A DNA stretch of 64,000 nucleotides from Corynebacterium stationis (GTDB lineage: Bacteria > Actinomycetota > Actinomycetes > Mycobacteriales > Mycobacteriaceae): contig NZ_CP009251.1 of NCBI RefSeq assembly GCF_001941345.1, positions 1,736,001 to 1,800,000 on the forward strand. Reading direction: 5' to 3'. The position numbers and the translations under genes are program-made. Position 1 is the first letter of the stretch. Every line of letters starts with the position of its first letter. Under the pieces are notes generated by a model. The model did not search any database and was not told where the DNA came from. It was given only the letters and a program-made list of their open reading frames with translations. Below are positions 45,767-54,429 of this stretch, one piece after another.

Positions 45767-46204
45767 CTACTCGCTTCCCCGCTGGTTATGCCTAATAGCC
45801 CGAACAACCATTTCTAGCTTGTCGAAGAAGTCCTGACGCGAAGCCGGCTTACACTCATCTTCGTCAGAAAAACGGTGCGCACGCATATCTTGGCTGTCGA
45901 TACTTGCCAACTTACGCAGTAAATCCCGCGGCGCACGCACCTGAGATTCAATATTGCACTGCCGCACCCACTCCGAGGTACCGCGTTGAGTATAAATCTC
46001 ATCACGGCATTCATGGCAGTGAACTAAATGAACGCGCGCGCGATGTTTAGCTTTCAAGTCCATCTCATCATCGACGAAAGCTACAACTGCTTCTGGACCT
46101 AGATGCCCAGTGGTATCAGCCCGACGTGCCTTTGATTTTCCGCGCGCACGAATCTTCTGACGCTTTTCCGCAGACAGCTCCGATAGATGTGCAAACTGAG
46201 ACAT
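45767..46204 (-). CDS. cseE: CseE, zinc-type anti-sigma factor of SigE
   Basis: A 145-residue ZAS-family anti-sigma factor. The zinc motif His-x3-Cys-x2-Cys is visible in RVHLVHCHECRDEI (about residues 60-72). There is no transmembrane segment, so it is a soluble, RsrA/CseE-type protein that would hold SigE inactive and release it on envelope stress. The gene starts 6 bases after the sigE stop, so their synthesis is matched. A basic N-terminus (AEKRQKIRARGKSKARR) precedes the zinc module. Confidence 0.88.
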   Translation of the reverse strand: MSQFAHLSELSAEKRQKIRARGKSKARRADTTGHLGPEAVVAFVDDEMDLKAKHRARVHLVHCHECRDEIYTQRGTSEWVRQCNIESQVRAPRDLLRKLASIDSQDMRAHRFSDEDECKPASRQDFFDKLEMVVRAIRHNQRGSE

Positions 46205-46210
46205 ACTGAC

Positions 46211-46798
46211 TTACCTCGTGCGCAGCAGTACTCGAGCTTCGTCATTGGTGCGAGCTGCCTTTTCCAAAGAGCTCTTAAGCTGTGACCGCCCGCGGTGGAT
46301 ACGAGAACGCACGGTGCCCATCTTCACACCGAGGGTTTCTGCAATTTCGTCATAAGTCATACCCACGACATCACACAGAACGACAGCCACACGGAAATCT
46401 GGCGAAAGGTCATCGAGAGCAGCCTGCAGCGCTGGATCTAAATTGGCTACATCATAGGACTGCTCTGGAGTCATATCCGTACCAGGCACCCGCTCATAGT
46501 CTTCCGGCAGCGCTTCCATACGGATCTTGGAACGATGACGCACCATATCCAAAAAGAGGTTAGTGGTAATACGGTGCAGCCAGCCCTCAAAAGTGCCGGC
46601 TTGGTACTTATTCAAAGAGCGGAAGACGCGCATAAAAGTTTCCTGCGTCAAATCTTCTGCGTCATGCTGGTTACCGGACAAACGGTACGCTAGCCGATAC
46701 ACGTTATCTGCATGTTCTTCGACTAATTCACCCCAGGTTGGCATGGTCGCTTCGCCCGCATCAAATGCGGCGGTACCTGAAAGATCCTGTGATGTCAT
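46211..46798 (-). CDS. sigE: SigE, ECF RNA polymerase sigma factor
   Basis: A 195-residue group 4 sigma factor. Region 2 ([41 protein letters not shown], then [19 protein letters not shown]) and region 4 ([43 protein letters not shown]) are complete. It directs the cell-surface stress response in corynebacteria. I prefer the ATG at 46798 (MTSQDLSG); the frame can be extended to 46828 but has no ribosome site there. An inverted repeat lies 38 bases upstream and could be an operator. Confidence 0.9.
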   Translation of the reverse strand: MTSQDLSGTAAFDAGEATMPTWGELVEEHADNVYRLAYRLSGNQHDAEDLTQETFMRVFRSLNKYQAGTFEGWLHRITTNLFLDMVRHRSKIRMEALPEDYERVPGTDMTPEQSYDVANLDPALQAALDDLSPDFRVAVVLCDVVGMTYDEIAETLGVKMGTVRSRIHRGRSQLKSSLEKAARTNDEARVLLRTR

Positions 46799-46835
46799 AG
46801 CTACTATTGTGCTATATCGAACTAGCAAACACCAG

Positions 46836-46861
46836 CTATCAGCCTGATAATTTGCTGATAG
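46836..46861. promoter_or_regulatory. Inverted repeat in the sigE/O-methyltransferase divergent region
   Basis: CTATCAGC and GCTGATAG are perfect 8-base arms separated by CTGATAATTT. It sits between the divergent sigE start (46798) and the O-methyltransferase start (46920), a suitable place to control either gene. Confidence 0.4.
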
Positions 46862-46919
46862 ACATTAACTACGGTGTTTCTTCACGTTTACATGCGAGAT
46901 TATCCCTAAACTGTAGGGC

Positions 46920-47561
46920 GTGACTGTACAAGCTTATGATGCCCTTCGAACCTACATTGACTCCACCAGCTACGAGTCAGAAGCTCTGGCGAGTGCCCGC
47001 GCGCACGCTGAAGAATTCAGTCTTCGCACCCCAGATCCTTCCATGGGCCAGCTGCTTACCACTTTGGCGGCCGCAGCTGAAGGCGACAAAGTGCAGACCA
47101 TCGCCATTACTCCAGCTTCTTCCGTGGTCGGCCTCTATCTTTTCGAGGGCCTTTCAGATAGCGGAATCGTAACCTGCATCGACCCAGAGGTTGAGCACCA
47201 GTCTCACGCCAAGAGGACATTCCGCGATGCTGGCTACCCGCCAAGCCGCGTGCGCTTTTTACCTTCGCGCCCGCTTGATGTCATGAGCCGTCTCGCAACC
47301 GAGGCCTACCACGTTATTTACGCTGACGTGCCAACGCTAGATCTTCCAGCGCTCATCAAAACCGCCTGGCCGCTCATCGCGCGCGGTGGAACATTGGTTT
47401 TGCCAGATGCGCTTCTCGATGCCACCATCGCCGACCCTTCCCGCACCGACCGCGTCACCGTCGCCGCCCGCGAAGCCGACGAGTACGTTCGCTCCCTCGA
47501 GGATGCACACGTCACCCGCCTACCACTCGGCTCGGGCCTCATCCTCGCCACCAAGCGATAA
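46920..47561 (+). CDS. SAM-dependent O-methyltransferase
   Basis: A 213-residue class I methyltransferase of the catechol/caffeoyl-CoA O-methyltransferase fold. The SAM-binding strand region (AITPASSVVGLYLFEGLSDSGIVTCIDPEVEH, about residues 60-92) has a less glycine-rich motif I than usual; the catalytic Asp region is HVIYADVPTLDLPAL. It starts with GTG. Divergent from sigE, as in C. glutamicum and mycobacteria (Rv1220c next to sigE). The substrate is unknown. Confidence 0.85.
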   Translation: MTVQAYDALRTYIDSTSYESEALASARAHAEEFSLRTPDPSMGQLLTTLAAAAEGDKVQTIAITPASSVVGLYLFEGLSDSGIVTCIDPEVEHQSHAKRTFRDAGYPPSRVRFLPSRPLDVMSRLATEAYHVIYADVPTLDLPALIKTAWPLIARGGTLVLPDALLDATIADPSRTDRVTVAAREADEYVRSLEDAHVTRLPLGSGLILATKR

Positions 47562-47563
47562 CC

Positions 47564-47619
47564 CTCAGGCCTCGAATCTCAGGTCTCGAATCTCAGGTCC
47601 CGAACCTCAGGCTCCAAAC
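47564..47619 (+). repeat. Four tandem copies of a 14-bp repeat
   Basis: CTCAGGCCTCGAAT, CTCAGGTCTCGAAT, CTCAGGTCCCGAAC and CTCAGGCTCCAAAC follow one another without gaps, starting 2 bases after the O-methyltransferase stop. The copies diverge progressively. No coding function. Confidence 0.85.
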
Positions 47620-47680
47620 TCTATCCTTAAAATTCCCGGACCCAATCCCCCAAATTCCCGACCCCGTCCCCCAAAAAGAG

Positions 47681-47732
47681 GTGTGGGACGCTCAGCCCCC
47701 GCCAAACGCCCCACACTCTCTTAACTCTTTTT
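47681..47732 (+). terminator. Terminator of the O-methyltransferase gene
   Basis: GTGTGGG (47681-47687) pairs with CCCACAC (47710-47716), extended inward by CG/CG, followed by TCTCTTAACTCTTTTT. It lies about 120 bases after the stop, beyond the 14-bp repeats. Confidence 0.7.
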
Positions 47733-48304
47733 GACCGCGCCACTCGTCACACACGAGTTGTGACTACCCCCCCAGGTTTCGCGAAAGAGCCCGGCCCCTC
47801 TAAGCTTTCGCCCAATAGCCGGTTTATATTCTATTTTCCCAGGAGCCTCACAAGCTCTCCTAGGTCTTTCAGATCGGAGGCTTCTGCCTCCCCCCGACAC
47901 GCAGAAACTTCCGACCTTGCGCCACTTTCGAACTAGCTTCCATCGCTACCTTTGAGGTTTCTCTAGAAGCTCTTTCCCTGTGTTGCACCTATAGAATTAC
48001 ACAGCTTCCGACCCCTAGCAACAGATAGAGATTTCACAAACTTAGGATAGCCTGCCCAAGTTACCTGCATTTAACCTCAGAAAATGCATCTAGCTGCTAA
48101 AACCACACTTCAATTAACCTGGGTTTTACCTGTCAAAAGGCTGAATTTAATTCGCTCGCGCTATTCCACAGCCACGATTTTGCGCACACAAAAGCCTTTC
48201 CCTCACGCAACTCTCCCCTCCCCCTCGCCTTACCATTCGCCGTTAGTCTCCAGCCGCTCGTCTCCCGCCCCTCGCTCAGAATTGTCCCCACTTTCGCGCG
48301 ACGT
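47733..48304. other. 570-bp orphan non-coding stretch with three small hairpins
   Basis: No credible ORF on either strand: frames here lack start signals and coding composition. Three short hairpins stand in a row: ACTCGT/ACGAGT at 47742-47758, AGGAG/CTCCT near 47841-47862 and GGAGGC/GCCTCC at 47876-47891. The remainder is AT-richer than nearby genes. It continues into dyad elements E and F. It may be decayed sequence; nothing identifies an RNA gene. Confidence 0.5.
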
Positions 48305-48368
48305 CCCCTTCGCGCTCACGGCACGAGTGCAGGTCGGCAGAAACACGCGCCCGGTGAGCGCGAAGCGC
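48305..48368. repeat. 64-bp dyad element, copy E
   Basis: Arms CCCCTTCGCGCTCAC (48305-48319) and GTGAGCGCGAAGCGC (48354-48368) with a 34-base interior; T at 48334, A at 48339. From the central T to the right end it is the same as copy F apart from one arm base, while the left 14 interior bases differ at most positions. Confidence 0.93.
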
Positions 48369-48504
48369 ACACTCTCGCAGGATTTCAGGACAAATGAGCG
48401 TCATAGACCGCGTGGAGGCCTCAAAGACGCACAGGGAGCCTGTCGCCGAGACCGCAGCATAAAGCGAGGGAGAGGGTGTGCATCGACAAACAATGGCGCA
48501 GCGT

Positions 48505-48568
48505 ACCTTTCGCGCTCACAGCACAGCCCAAAATCGGCAGAAACACGCGCCCGGTGAGCGCGAAGGGC
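48505..48568. repeat. 64-bp dyad element, copy F
   Basis: Arms ACCTTTCGCGCTCAC (48505-48519) and GTGAGCGCGAAGGGC (48554-48568); T at 48534, A at 48539. It starts exactly 200 bases after copy E, the same period as copies C and D, although the 136-base segments in between are unrelated by eye. Confidence 0.92.
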
Positions 48569-48650
48569 ACAATGGTCGATATCGGAGGCAGATGGAGGCT
48601 CTCGGAGAGTTTTGAGGCGCCTAGGTGAGGCCATCGCCTTGCGCGCAGCG

Positions 48651-48691
48651 TAAAGAAGAAGACCTCTCGCACGGCGGGCAGCGAGAGGTCT
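48651..48691 (-). terminator. Terminator of glgC
   Basis: Perfect 10-bp stem GACCTCTCGC/GCGAGAGGTC (48661-48690) around a 10-base loop, followed on the minus strand by TTCTTCTTT. It starts 16 bases after the glgC stop. Confidence 0.88.
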
Positions 48692-48706
48692 GGGAAGCGT
48701 GAAGTT

Positions 48707-49924
48707 CTAAACGACGGCGTTTTTGCCAACCACCACTACGCCGCCGTCAGAAATTTTAAAGCGCTGCTTATCGCGCTCACGGTCAACACCGACGATGGCG
48801 CCGTCGGTGATCACCGCGTTCTTATCGATAATCGCCTTGCGCACGACCGCGCCTTTACCAACCCTCACACCAGGCAGAAGAACTGAACCTTCAACCGTTG
48901 CGCCATCGGCAATGTGCACGTCAGAAGACAGAATCGAATTACGCACCGTACCGCCTGACACGATGCAGCCAGGAGCAACCATGGATCCTTGCGCAATGCC
49001 GTTTTGCACAAATTTCGCAGGCGGGAAGTTCTGCGTTTCCGTCGAGTGAATAGGCCATTTTCCGTTGTATAAGTTGAAAATCGGGTGCACGGAAATTAGG
49101 TCCATATGCGCGTCATAGTAGGAGTCAATTGTTCCCACATCGCGCCAATAACCGCGGTCGCGATCGGTAGCACCTGGGACTTCATTCGCCATAAAGTCAT
49201 AGACGTGCGCTTGCCCCTTTTCGACGAAATAAGGGATGATATTGCCACCCATGTCGTGTGCGGAGGTGTCGTCTTTTTCGTCGGCAAGCAAGGCATCAAT
49301 GAGAGCTTGAGTTGTAAATACATAATTGCCCATCGACGCATAGGTCATGTTTGGGTCGTCCGGAGTCGATGGCGGATTCGCTGGCTTTTCGATGAACTCC
49401 GTAATCGAACCCATCCCATCCGCCTGGATGCAACCGAACGCACTTGCTTCTTCCCGAGGAACACGAATGCCCGCGACAGAGCAATCCATGCCGGTTGCGA
49501 TGTGCTCATCGACCATCTGCGAAGGATCCATGCGGTAGACGTGATCGGCACCGAAGACGATTACGTAATCAGGCTTCTCATCGTTAATGAGGTTCAGCGA
49601 CTGCACAATAGCGTCGGCAGAACCGCTGTACCAGCGCTTTCCGCGACGTTGCTGAGCAGGGACCGAAGTGACATATTGGGGCGTGGGCCCCGATAAGCTC
49701 CACGCTTGGGAGATGTGTCGATCTAGGGAATGCGACTTATACTGCGTCAGCACTGCGATCTTCAAAAATCCTGCATTGACTAAATTCGACAACACAAAAT
49801 CAATTAAGCGGTAGGAACCGCCGAAGGGAACGGCAGGCTTGGCGCGGTCTTCAGTCAACGGAAATAACCGCTTCCCCTCCCCGCCCGCGAGGACAATTGC
49901 TAAGACATTAGGCTGGCTTCTCAC
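48707..49924 (-). CDS. glgC: GlgC, glucose-1-phosphate adenylyltransferase
   Basis: A 405-residue nucleotidyltransferase making ADP-glucose for glycogen and trehalose-related synthesis. The N-terminal domain begins with the signature [35 protein letters not shown] and FIEKPANPP follow, and the C-terminus is a left-handed beta helix with hexapeptide-like repeats ([21 protein letters not shown]). Divergent from glgA with a 109-bp gap, the arrangement conserved in actinobacteria. Confidence 0.95.
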   Translation of the reverse strand: MRSQPNVLAIVLAGGEGKRLFPLTEDRAKPAVPFGGSYRLIDFVLSNLVNAGFLKIAVLTQYKSHSLDRHISQAWSLSGPTPQYVTSVPAQQRRGKRWYSGSADAIVQSLNLINDEKPDYVIVFGADHVYRMDPSQMVDEHIATGMDCSVAGIRVPREEASAFGCIQADGMGSITEFIEKPANPPSTPDDPNMTYASMGNYVFTTQALIDALLADEKDDTSAHDMGGNIIPYFVEKGQAHVYDFMANEVPGATDRDRGYWRDVGTIDSYYDAHMDLISVHPIFNLYNGKWPIHSTETQNFPPAKFVQNGIAQGSMVAPGCIVSGGTVRNSILSSDVHIADGATVEGSVLLPGVRVGKGAVVRKAIIDKNAVITDGAIVGVDRERDKQRFKISDGGVVVVGKNAVV

Positions 49925-50033
49925 ACTTGCCAGGATATAAGTTAATAATCACTTTCGCAGGGAGACGTACTTTTCTCACTACCCCCGCTCGATTAGCAGG
50001 CGGGCACGTAGGCCAGCCGCTAATGTGGCAAAT

Positions 50034-51188
50034 ATGAAAGCAGGCATCTTTTCTAAAGAGTATCCGCCAGAGATTTACGGCGGCGCAGGAGTACATGTCG
50101 CAGAGCTCACGCGGTTTATGCGCGAGCTTATCGATGTCGACGTGCACTGCATGGGCGGTCCCCGCGACGAAGCGGGCGTCTATGTCCACGGCGTGGATCC
50201 GGCGTTAGCCCAGGCTAACCCCGCCTTGCAGACTCTATCCACTGGGCTGCGTATGGCTAATGCCGCTGGCGACATCGATGTGGCGCATTCGCACACGTGG
50301 TACTCGGGTTTGGGAGGGCATATTGCGGCGCGCCTTTATGGCGTTCCGCATGTTGTTACTGCGCACTCTTTGGAGCCGCATCGCCCTTGGAAGCGGGAGC
50401 AGCTTGGCGGGGGCTATGAAATCTCTTCGTGGTCTGAAAAAAATGCGATGGAATATGCCGACGCTGTCATCGCTGTGTCCTCCGGGATGAAAGATGCGAT
50501 CTTGGATGCCTACCCGCGGATTGCTCCGGAGAAGGTGCATGTGGTGCTCAATGGCATCGATACGCAGCAATGGCAACCCCGCGACGAGGGTCTCCTGGAA
50601 GAACTTGGTGTGGACCGAAACCGACCTATTGCTGCTTTCGTCGGTCGCATCACCCGGCAAAAAGGCGTTCCGCACTTGCTCAAAGCTGCCGCGAAATTCG
50701 ATCCTTCCATTCAACTGATTTTGTGCGCCGGTGCACCGGATACTCCTGAGATCGCACAGCAGACTCAAGAATTGGTTGCTGCTTTGCGCGCAGAACGCGA
50801 TGGGATTTTCTGGGTCGAAGAAATGCTCCCGCGTGAGAAGGTGCAAGAGGTTTACACAGCTGCCGATGTCTTTGTCTGTCCGTCAATCTATGAGCCGCTA
50901 GGTATCGTCAACCTTGAGGCCATGGCATGTGAAACTGCTGTTGTCGCCTCAGATGTTGGGGGCATTCCCGAGGTTGTACAAGATGGTGTCACCGGCACGC
51001 TCGTGTACTACGACGAAGCTGATGAAGCCACCTTCGAAGCGGACATAGCCACTGCTGTCAACGCACTCGCGCTTAATCCGGAAAAGTCCAAGTCCTACGG
51101 ACTGGCGGGGCGTGCGCGCGCTGTCGAATCCTTCTCTTGGGCATCCATTGCTGCACAAACAGTCGATATTTACCGGAGTCTAATTTAA
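50034..51188 (+). CDS. glgA: GlgA/GlgM, GT4 glycosyltransferase (glycogen or maltose-1-phosphate synthase)
   Basis: A 384-residue GT-B glycosyltransferase. The N-terminal KEYPPEIYGGAGVHV loop, HTWYSGLGG and AHSLEPHRPWK mark the acceptor side. FVGRITRQKGV and CPSIYEPLGIVNLEAMACETAVVAS with the E-x7-E motif mark the donor side. In actinobacteria this enzyme uses ADP-glucose and makes alpha-maltose-1-phosphate and/or alpha-1,4-glucan. I prefer the ATG at 50034 (MKAGIFSKEYPP) to the GTG at 50025. It pairs with the divergent glgC. Confidence 0.93.
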   Translation: MKAGIFSKEYPPEIYGGAGVHVAELTRFMRELIDVDVHCMGGPRDEAGVYVHGVDPALAQANPALQTLSTGLRMANAAGDIDVAHSHTWYSGLGGHIAARLYGVPHVVTAHSLEPHRPWKREQLGGGYEISSWSEKNAMEYADAVIAVSSGMKDAILDAYPRIAPEKVHVVLNGIDTQQWQPRDEGLLEELGVDRNRPIAAFVGRITRQKGVPHLLKAAAKFDPSIQLILCAGAPDTPEIAQQTQELVAALRAERDGIFWVEEMLPREKVQEVYTAADVFVCPSIYEPLGIVNLEAMACETAVVASDVGGIPEVVQDGVTGTLVYYDEADEATFEADIATAVNALALNPEKSKSYGLAGRARAVESFSWASIAAQTVDIYRSLI

Positions 51189-51230
51189 GGCTTCCACGAG
51201 GTGGCCGGATTTTGTGTACAAATGGGTGTC

Positions 51231-52631
51231 ATGACTGTTCATCGTCCTGAGCTACATTTTGCACCAGAGTCCGGAATCGTCGAGGCACCCGCAGGCGCGC
51301 TACTCGACGGCAACACTTGGCACCTGTTTTTCCAGCACCGAGCAGATCCCGGTTCACCTTCGCGTTGGGGGCACACGTTCTCGGAAGAGTCTCCCTTTGA
51401 CTGGCTAGAATGCGATGACCCGCTCGCGCCCCAAGACGATGAAACGGGGCTACGCGCAGGTTCTGTCACCGCTACTGAAGGCGATGTGCACCTGTACTTC
51501 ACCTCCGTCAAAGAAGATTCCACCAGCATCGAAGTCGCCCGCTATAACTTATTTGATGATGTCTGCGAAATTTCAGACGATCCTTCTGCGCTGGACACGC
51601 GTGTCACACGCCTCGGTACAGCAGTCTCCGACCAGGACGATGTACGGCGCTTTCGCTCTCCGGTGGTGGTCGCCGACTGGGTAGATCCTAACTCACGCGG
51701 CGAAGGCCATAAGGGCTGGTTAATGCTCACCGTGGCTGGCGATGCCACAGCCCCACAGCTCATGATTTTCCGCAGCGACGATGCCAAGCAGTGGACCTTG
51801 TCCGGGCCTTTGGAATTCGACGGCGATCCAGGAGCAGAACTTCAGCCAGGCCGCGTAGTTGTCTCCCCACGCATTATTCGCTTGCGCGATGAAGTCGATA
51901 GCAAAATCTACGACGTCCTCATGGTCACAATTGAAGAAAATGGCAGTGAGCACGCCGGATATGTCGTCGGCCGCCTCGCTGGCACTAAGTTCGAGGTCGG
52001 GCAGCCTTTCCAGCGTTTAGACTACGGCCACGATTTCACTCGTCCCCGCATCACTAACTACACCCCCGGCAGCGTTGATGAGTCCACTCTCTACGACGAG
52101 GGCATTCTATTTGGCCTGCTCAACGGCACTGGTCGCCTCGATGACCCCAGCCAGCACAAGTCGTGGCAAGAAGGTAAGTGGGCCAATGTCATTTCTTTGC
52201 CTAGGGTCGTAACTCTTCAAGGCGGAACGATTTTCCAAACCCCGCCTAAGGGTTTGCCGGAGGCTATCAATAATGCCACCCGCGCTAGCTCATGGATCGG
52301 GTTACTGGAAGTTCCAGAAGGCTCCACCGTGACGCTTTCGCTTAACGATGCCTCCGGAAACCCCGCCGCCACTATCCACCACCGTGGTTCCTCGCTTGAA
52401 CTTGATCGTTCTGTATCCTTTGAGTCAGAAACCGCTATCGCCCCGCTTGCTGAGGGCGACTCCGACTCCCTTACCGTCATCGTCGACGGCTCAACTGTTG
52501 AAGCCTTCGCCGACGGCGGCCAGGTCGCCATGGCTTCCCGCGTTTATTTCGAAGGCGGCTGTTCCTCTATAACCGCAACCACCGACGGCGACGCACAGGT
52601 CCTCCGCGACTGGTACATCAGCCACCCTTAA
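51231..52631 (+). CDS. GH32-fold protein lacking the catalytic acids
   Basis: A 466-residue protein with the layout of GH32 fructosidases: an N-terminal five-blade propeller (LLDGNTWHLFFQHRADPG, RWGHTFSEE) and a C-terminal beta-sandwich (SLELDRSVSFESE, LTVIVDGSTVEAFADGG). The acidic catalytic sites are altered. The nucleophile motif xNDPNG reads VEAPAG, and the RDP motif reads FRSPVV; no clear ECP motif is seen. It is therefore probably not an active fructosidase; it may bind sugar or act on another substrate. It lies 42 bases after glgA, likely in the same transcript. The start at MTVHRPELHF is chosen by alignment to GH32. Confidence 0.75.
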   Translation: MTVHRPELHFAPESGIVEAPAGALLDGNTWHLFFQHRADPGSPSRWGHTFSEESPFDWLECDDPLAPQDDETGLRAGSVTATEGDVHLYFTSVKEDSTSIEVARYNLFDDVCEISDDPSALDTRVTRLGTAVSDQDDVRRFRSPVVVADWVDPNSRGEGHKGWLMLTVAGDATAPQLMIFRSDDAKQWTLSGPLEFDGDPGAELQPGRVVVSPRIIRLRDEVDSKIYDVLMVTIEENGSEHAGYVVGRLAGTKFEVGQPFQRLDYGHDFTRPRITNYTPGSVDESTLYDEGILFGLLNGTGRLDDPSQHKSWQEGKWANVISLPRVVTLQGGTIFQTPPKGLPEAINNATRASSWIGLLEVPEGSTVTLSLNDASGNPAATIHHRGSSLELDRSVSFESETAIAPLAEGDSDSLTVIVDGSTVEAFADGGQVAMASRVYFEGGCSSITATTDGDAQVLRDWYISHP

Positions 52632-52765
52632 TTCCCTCTCACCCAACGCCCGCCCCCGCCAAACTCGCCCGAGCCAGCGCCCGGCCCGGCCAAACTCGCC
52701 TACCGGGCGCCTGCACGACGCCCGCCCGCGACTAACCGCATCAGCTCACGTCTGGCCCAACGTGT

Positions 52766-52829
52766 CCCCTTCGCGCTCACTGCGTCATCGCGCCTACCGA
52801 GCACCACTCGCCCAGTGAGCGCGAAGGGG
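52766..52829. repeat. 64-bp dyad element, copy G
   Basis: Arms CCCCTTCGCGCTCAC (52766-52780) and GTGAGCGCGAAGGGG (52815-52829) are perfect inverted repeats; T at 52795 and A at 52800. It lies in the convergent gap between the GH32-fold gene and rlmA. Confidence 0.95.
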
Positions 52830-52991
52830 ATATTTACAACCTAAAGATACTTTTCGCTGCCCAGGACGCAAGCGGCGAAGAGAATCAATGCCTTCCGCCA
52901 CGAGGGGCCGGCAGGATTGTCGAGGCGTGCCGGGTGGCATCCACAAGCAAAGCGGCGATCTCGCGCAAACCTGAACTGACCCCGCACGCGT

Positions 52992-53055
52992 CCCCTTCGC
53001 GCTCACCAGAAAGACGTTACTCGCCAGGCAAGTTCTTGCGGTGAGCGCGAAGGGG
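52992..53055. repeat. 64-bp dyad element, copy H
   Basis: Arms CCCCTTCGCGCTCAC (52992-53006) and GTGAGCGCGAAGGGG (53041-53055), again perfect; T at 53021 and A at 53026. It starts 226 bases after copy G. The 162 bases in between hold no gene but include a GGCATCCACAAGC motif. Confidence 0.95.
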
Positions 53056-53084
53056 CCCTTTGTGACTGGAAACGTCGGAAGCTG

Positions 53085-53127
53085 AAAAGACGCAAGAGTC
53101 CCGAGCGATAAAGAATACTCGGGACTC
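53085..53127 (-). terminator. Terminator of rlmA
   Basis: GAGTCCCGAG and CTCGGGACTC pair perfectly (53096-53127) around a 12-base loop; the minus strand then reads TTGCGTCTTTTCAGC. Confidence 0.85.
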
Positions 53128-53144
53128 GAAGTTTGGGGTGGCGC

Positions 53145-54014
53145 TTAAACTGCGCGCAGACGATCGAGGCGTGCGTGCGCAGTTACAGACATCGTCTGCG
53201 GCAATGCTTCCATGCGTGCTGCCAGTTCTTCCGCAGAAATGTGCCGGGCTGACGGGCTCATCGCTACCTGTGCTGCGATGGACTCCTTGTCCAGCTGAAC
53301 TGGAAACGCAAGATTAACCGGATCAGCGGCCTGCTCCAAAAAGCCCTCCGCTTGGTCATACATGCGCTCAACCTTGCCCTCTTCGACGCCCAGTATGCCA
53401 AGTGGCTCGCGCAGTTCATCGAGGTGTCCGGCCTGCGGAGTCAGGACAATGACCTGTCCGCCTGGCGCCAGAATGCGCTGAAATTCCGCGGGGTTGCGAG
53501 GGGCGAAGACAACTGAGATCGCGTTGATGGATTCATCACGAATCGGCAGAGTCTGCCATACATCCGCAATCACGGCACCAACGCGCGGGTGGCATTTTGC
53601 CAGGTGTCGCGCTGCGTGTGGGGAGATGTCTAGGCCAACTCCACGCGAACCGTCGATGGAGTCAAGAGTATGTGAGAGATAGTAGCCGGTGCCGGCGCCG
53701 ACCTCGAGAAGCGTAGGCTCAGGCACGTCGTCTTGGCTTATCGCATTGTCTAAAGCGTTTTGGATAGCGCCGGTGACAGCTTCCACAAAAGGCGCGAAGT
53801 GGCCTTTAGAAAGATATGTTTCGCGGGCAGTGACCATATCGGCGTCGTCGCCTTTATGTTTAAGACCTGCGCCGGATGCAAGGGTGACATACCCCTGCTT
53901 GGCGACATCATAAGAGTGACCGGATTCAGATACCAACCGGGTAAAGTCATCCGCGCCTGAAAGCGCGCTTCCATCGGCAGGATCCGCCAGAACATCAATA
54001 ATGTGCGAAAGCAT
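53145..54014 (-). CDS. rlmA: RlmA-type 23S rRNA (guanine-N1) methyltransferase
   Basis: A 289-residue SAM-dependent methyltransferase of the RlmA family, which methylates a guanine in helix 35 of 23S rRNA. Motif I is LLEVGAGTGYYLSHTLD (about residues 101-117), followed by GVGLDISPHAARHLAKCHP. The family pattern VAKQGYVTLASG lies near residue 40, but the four zinc-binding cysteines at the N-terminus of the E. coli enzyme are missing, as in other actinobacterial forms. The conserved neighbourhood (DUF3117, gpgS, folP2) supports the call. Confidence 0.85.
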   Translation of the reverse strand: MLSHIIDVLADPADGSALSGADDFTRLVSESGHSYDVAKQGYVTLASGAGLKHKGDDADMVTARETYLSKGHFAPFVEAVTGAIQNALDNAISQDDVPEPTLLEVGAGTGYYLSHTLDSIDGSRGVGLDISPHAARHLAKCHPRVGAVIADVWQTLPIRDESINAISVVFAPRNPAEFQRILAPGGQVIVLTPQAGHLDELREPLGILGVEEGKVERMYDQAEGFLEQAADPVNLAFPVQLDKESIAAQVAMSPSARHISAEELAARMEALPQTMSVTAHARLDRLRAV

Positions 54015-54060
54015 AAACCTAGATTAGATCATCTCATCTTTAAACCGATATTGCGGTGGG

Positions 54061-54228
54061 CTATTGTGCGACTTCAGTCAGAAGCTCACCGAGCTCAGCG
54101 GCTTCTTCTTTAGTCATCTCCACAACGATTCGACCGCCACCGTCAGAGGGAATACGCATGACGATTTTGCGCGATTCGATTACAGCTTCCATTGGTCCAC
54201 CAGTAGTGCGAGGCTTCATTGCTGCCAT
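54061..54228 (-). CDS. DUF3117 small protein (55 aa)
   Basis: Encodes 55 residues, MAAMKPRTTGGPMEAVIESR followed by KIVMRIPSDGGGRIVVEMTK and a short acidic helix. This is the highly conserved actinobacterial DUF3117 protein (Rv1211 type), found next to glgA and gpgS in mycobacteria and corynebacteria. The function is unknown. The next start on the minus strand, rlmA, is 46 bases away, so both may be co-transcribed. Confidence 0.92.
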   Translation of the reverse strand: MAAMKPRTTGGPMEAVIESRKIVMRIPSDGGGRIVVEMTKEEAAELGELLTEVAQ

Positions 54229-54429
54229 GTGAATTCTGCTCCCTTAAAAAATTAAAAATCCACTGCTTCTCCACGCTGCGCCGAAAGGAAATTACTTCAC
54301 CTTTGGCATAGCTGTGAGGAAAAACTCAGTGCTTCACACCCATTATAATCTTTTTTCGCACAAAGCACCTGCGCAGTGGGCTCACCAAGCATCATTTACG
54401 CAGGCCACAGGTTTATCGCGGGAAAGGAA
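54229..54429. other. 201-bp non-coding gap upstream of the DUF3117 gene
   Basis: This must hold the promoter for DUF3117-rlmA and the end of the gpgS transcript. It is AT-rich. CACAAAGCACCTGCGCAGTGGGCTC is partly self-complementary but has no T-run. No gene is visible. Confidence 0.4.

Noticed and set aside
48084..48557. 157-residue ORF in the glgC downstream gap
   Set aside because: It runs through dyad element E and part of F, has no ribosome site, and its Ser/Arg/Pro composition is that of non-coding DNA.
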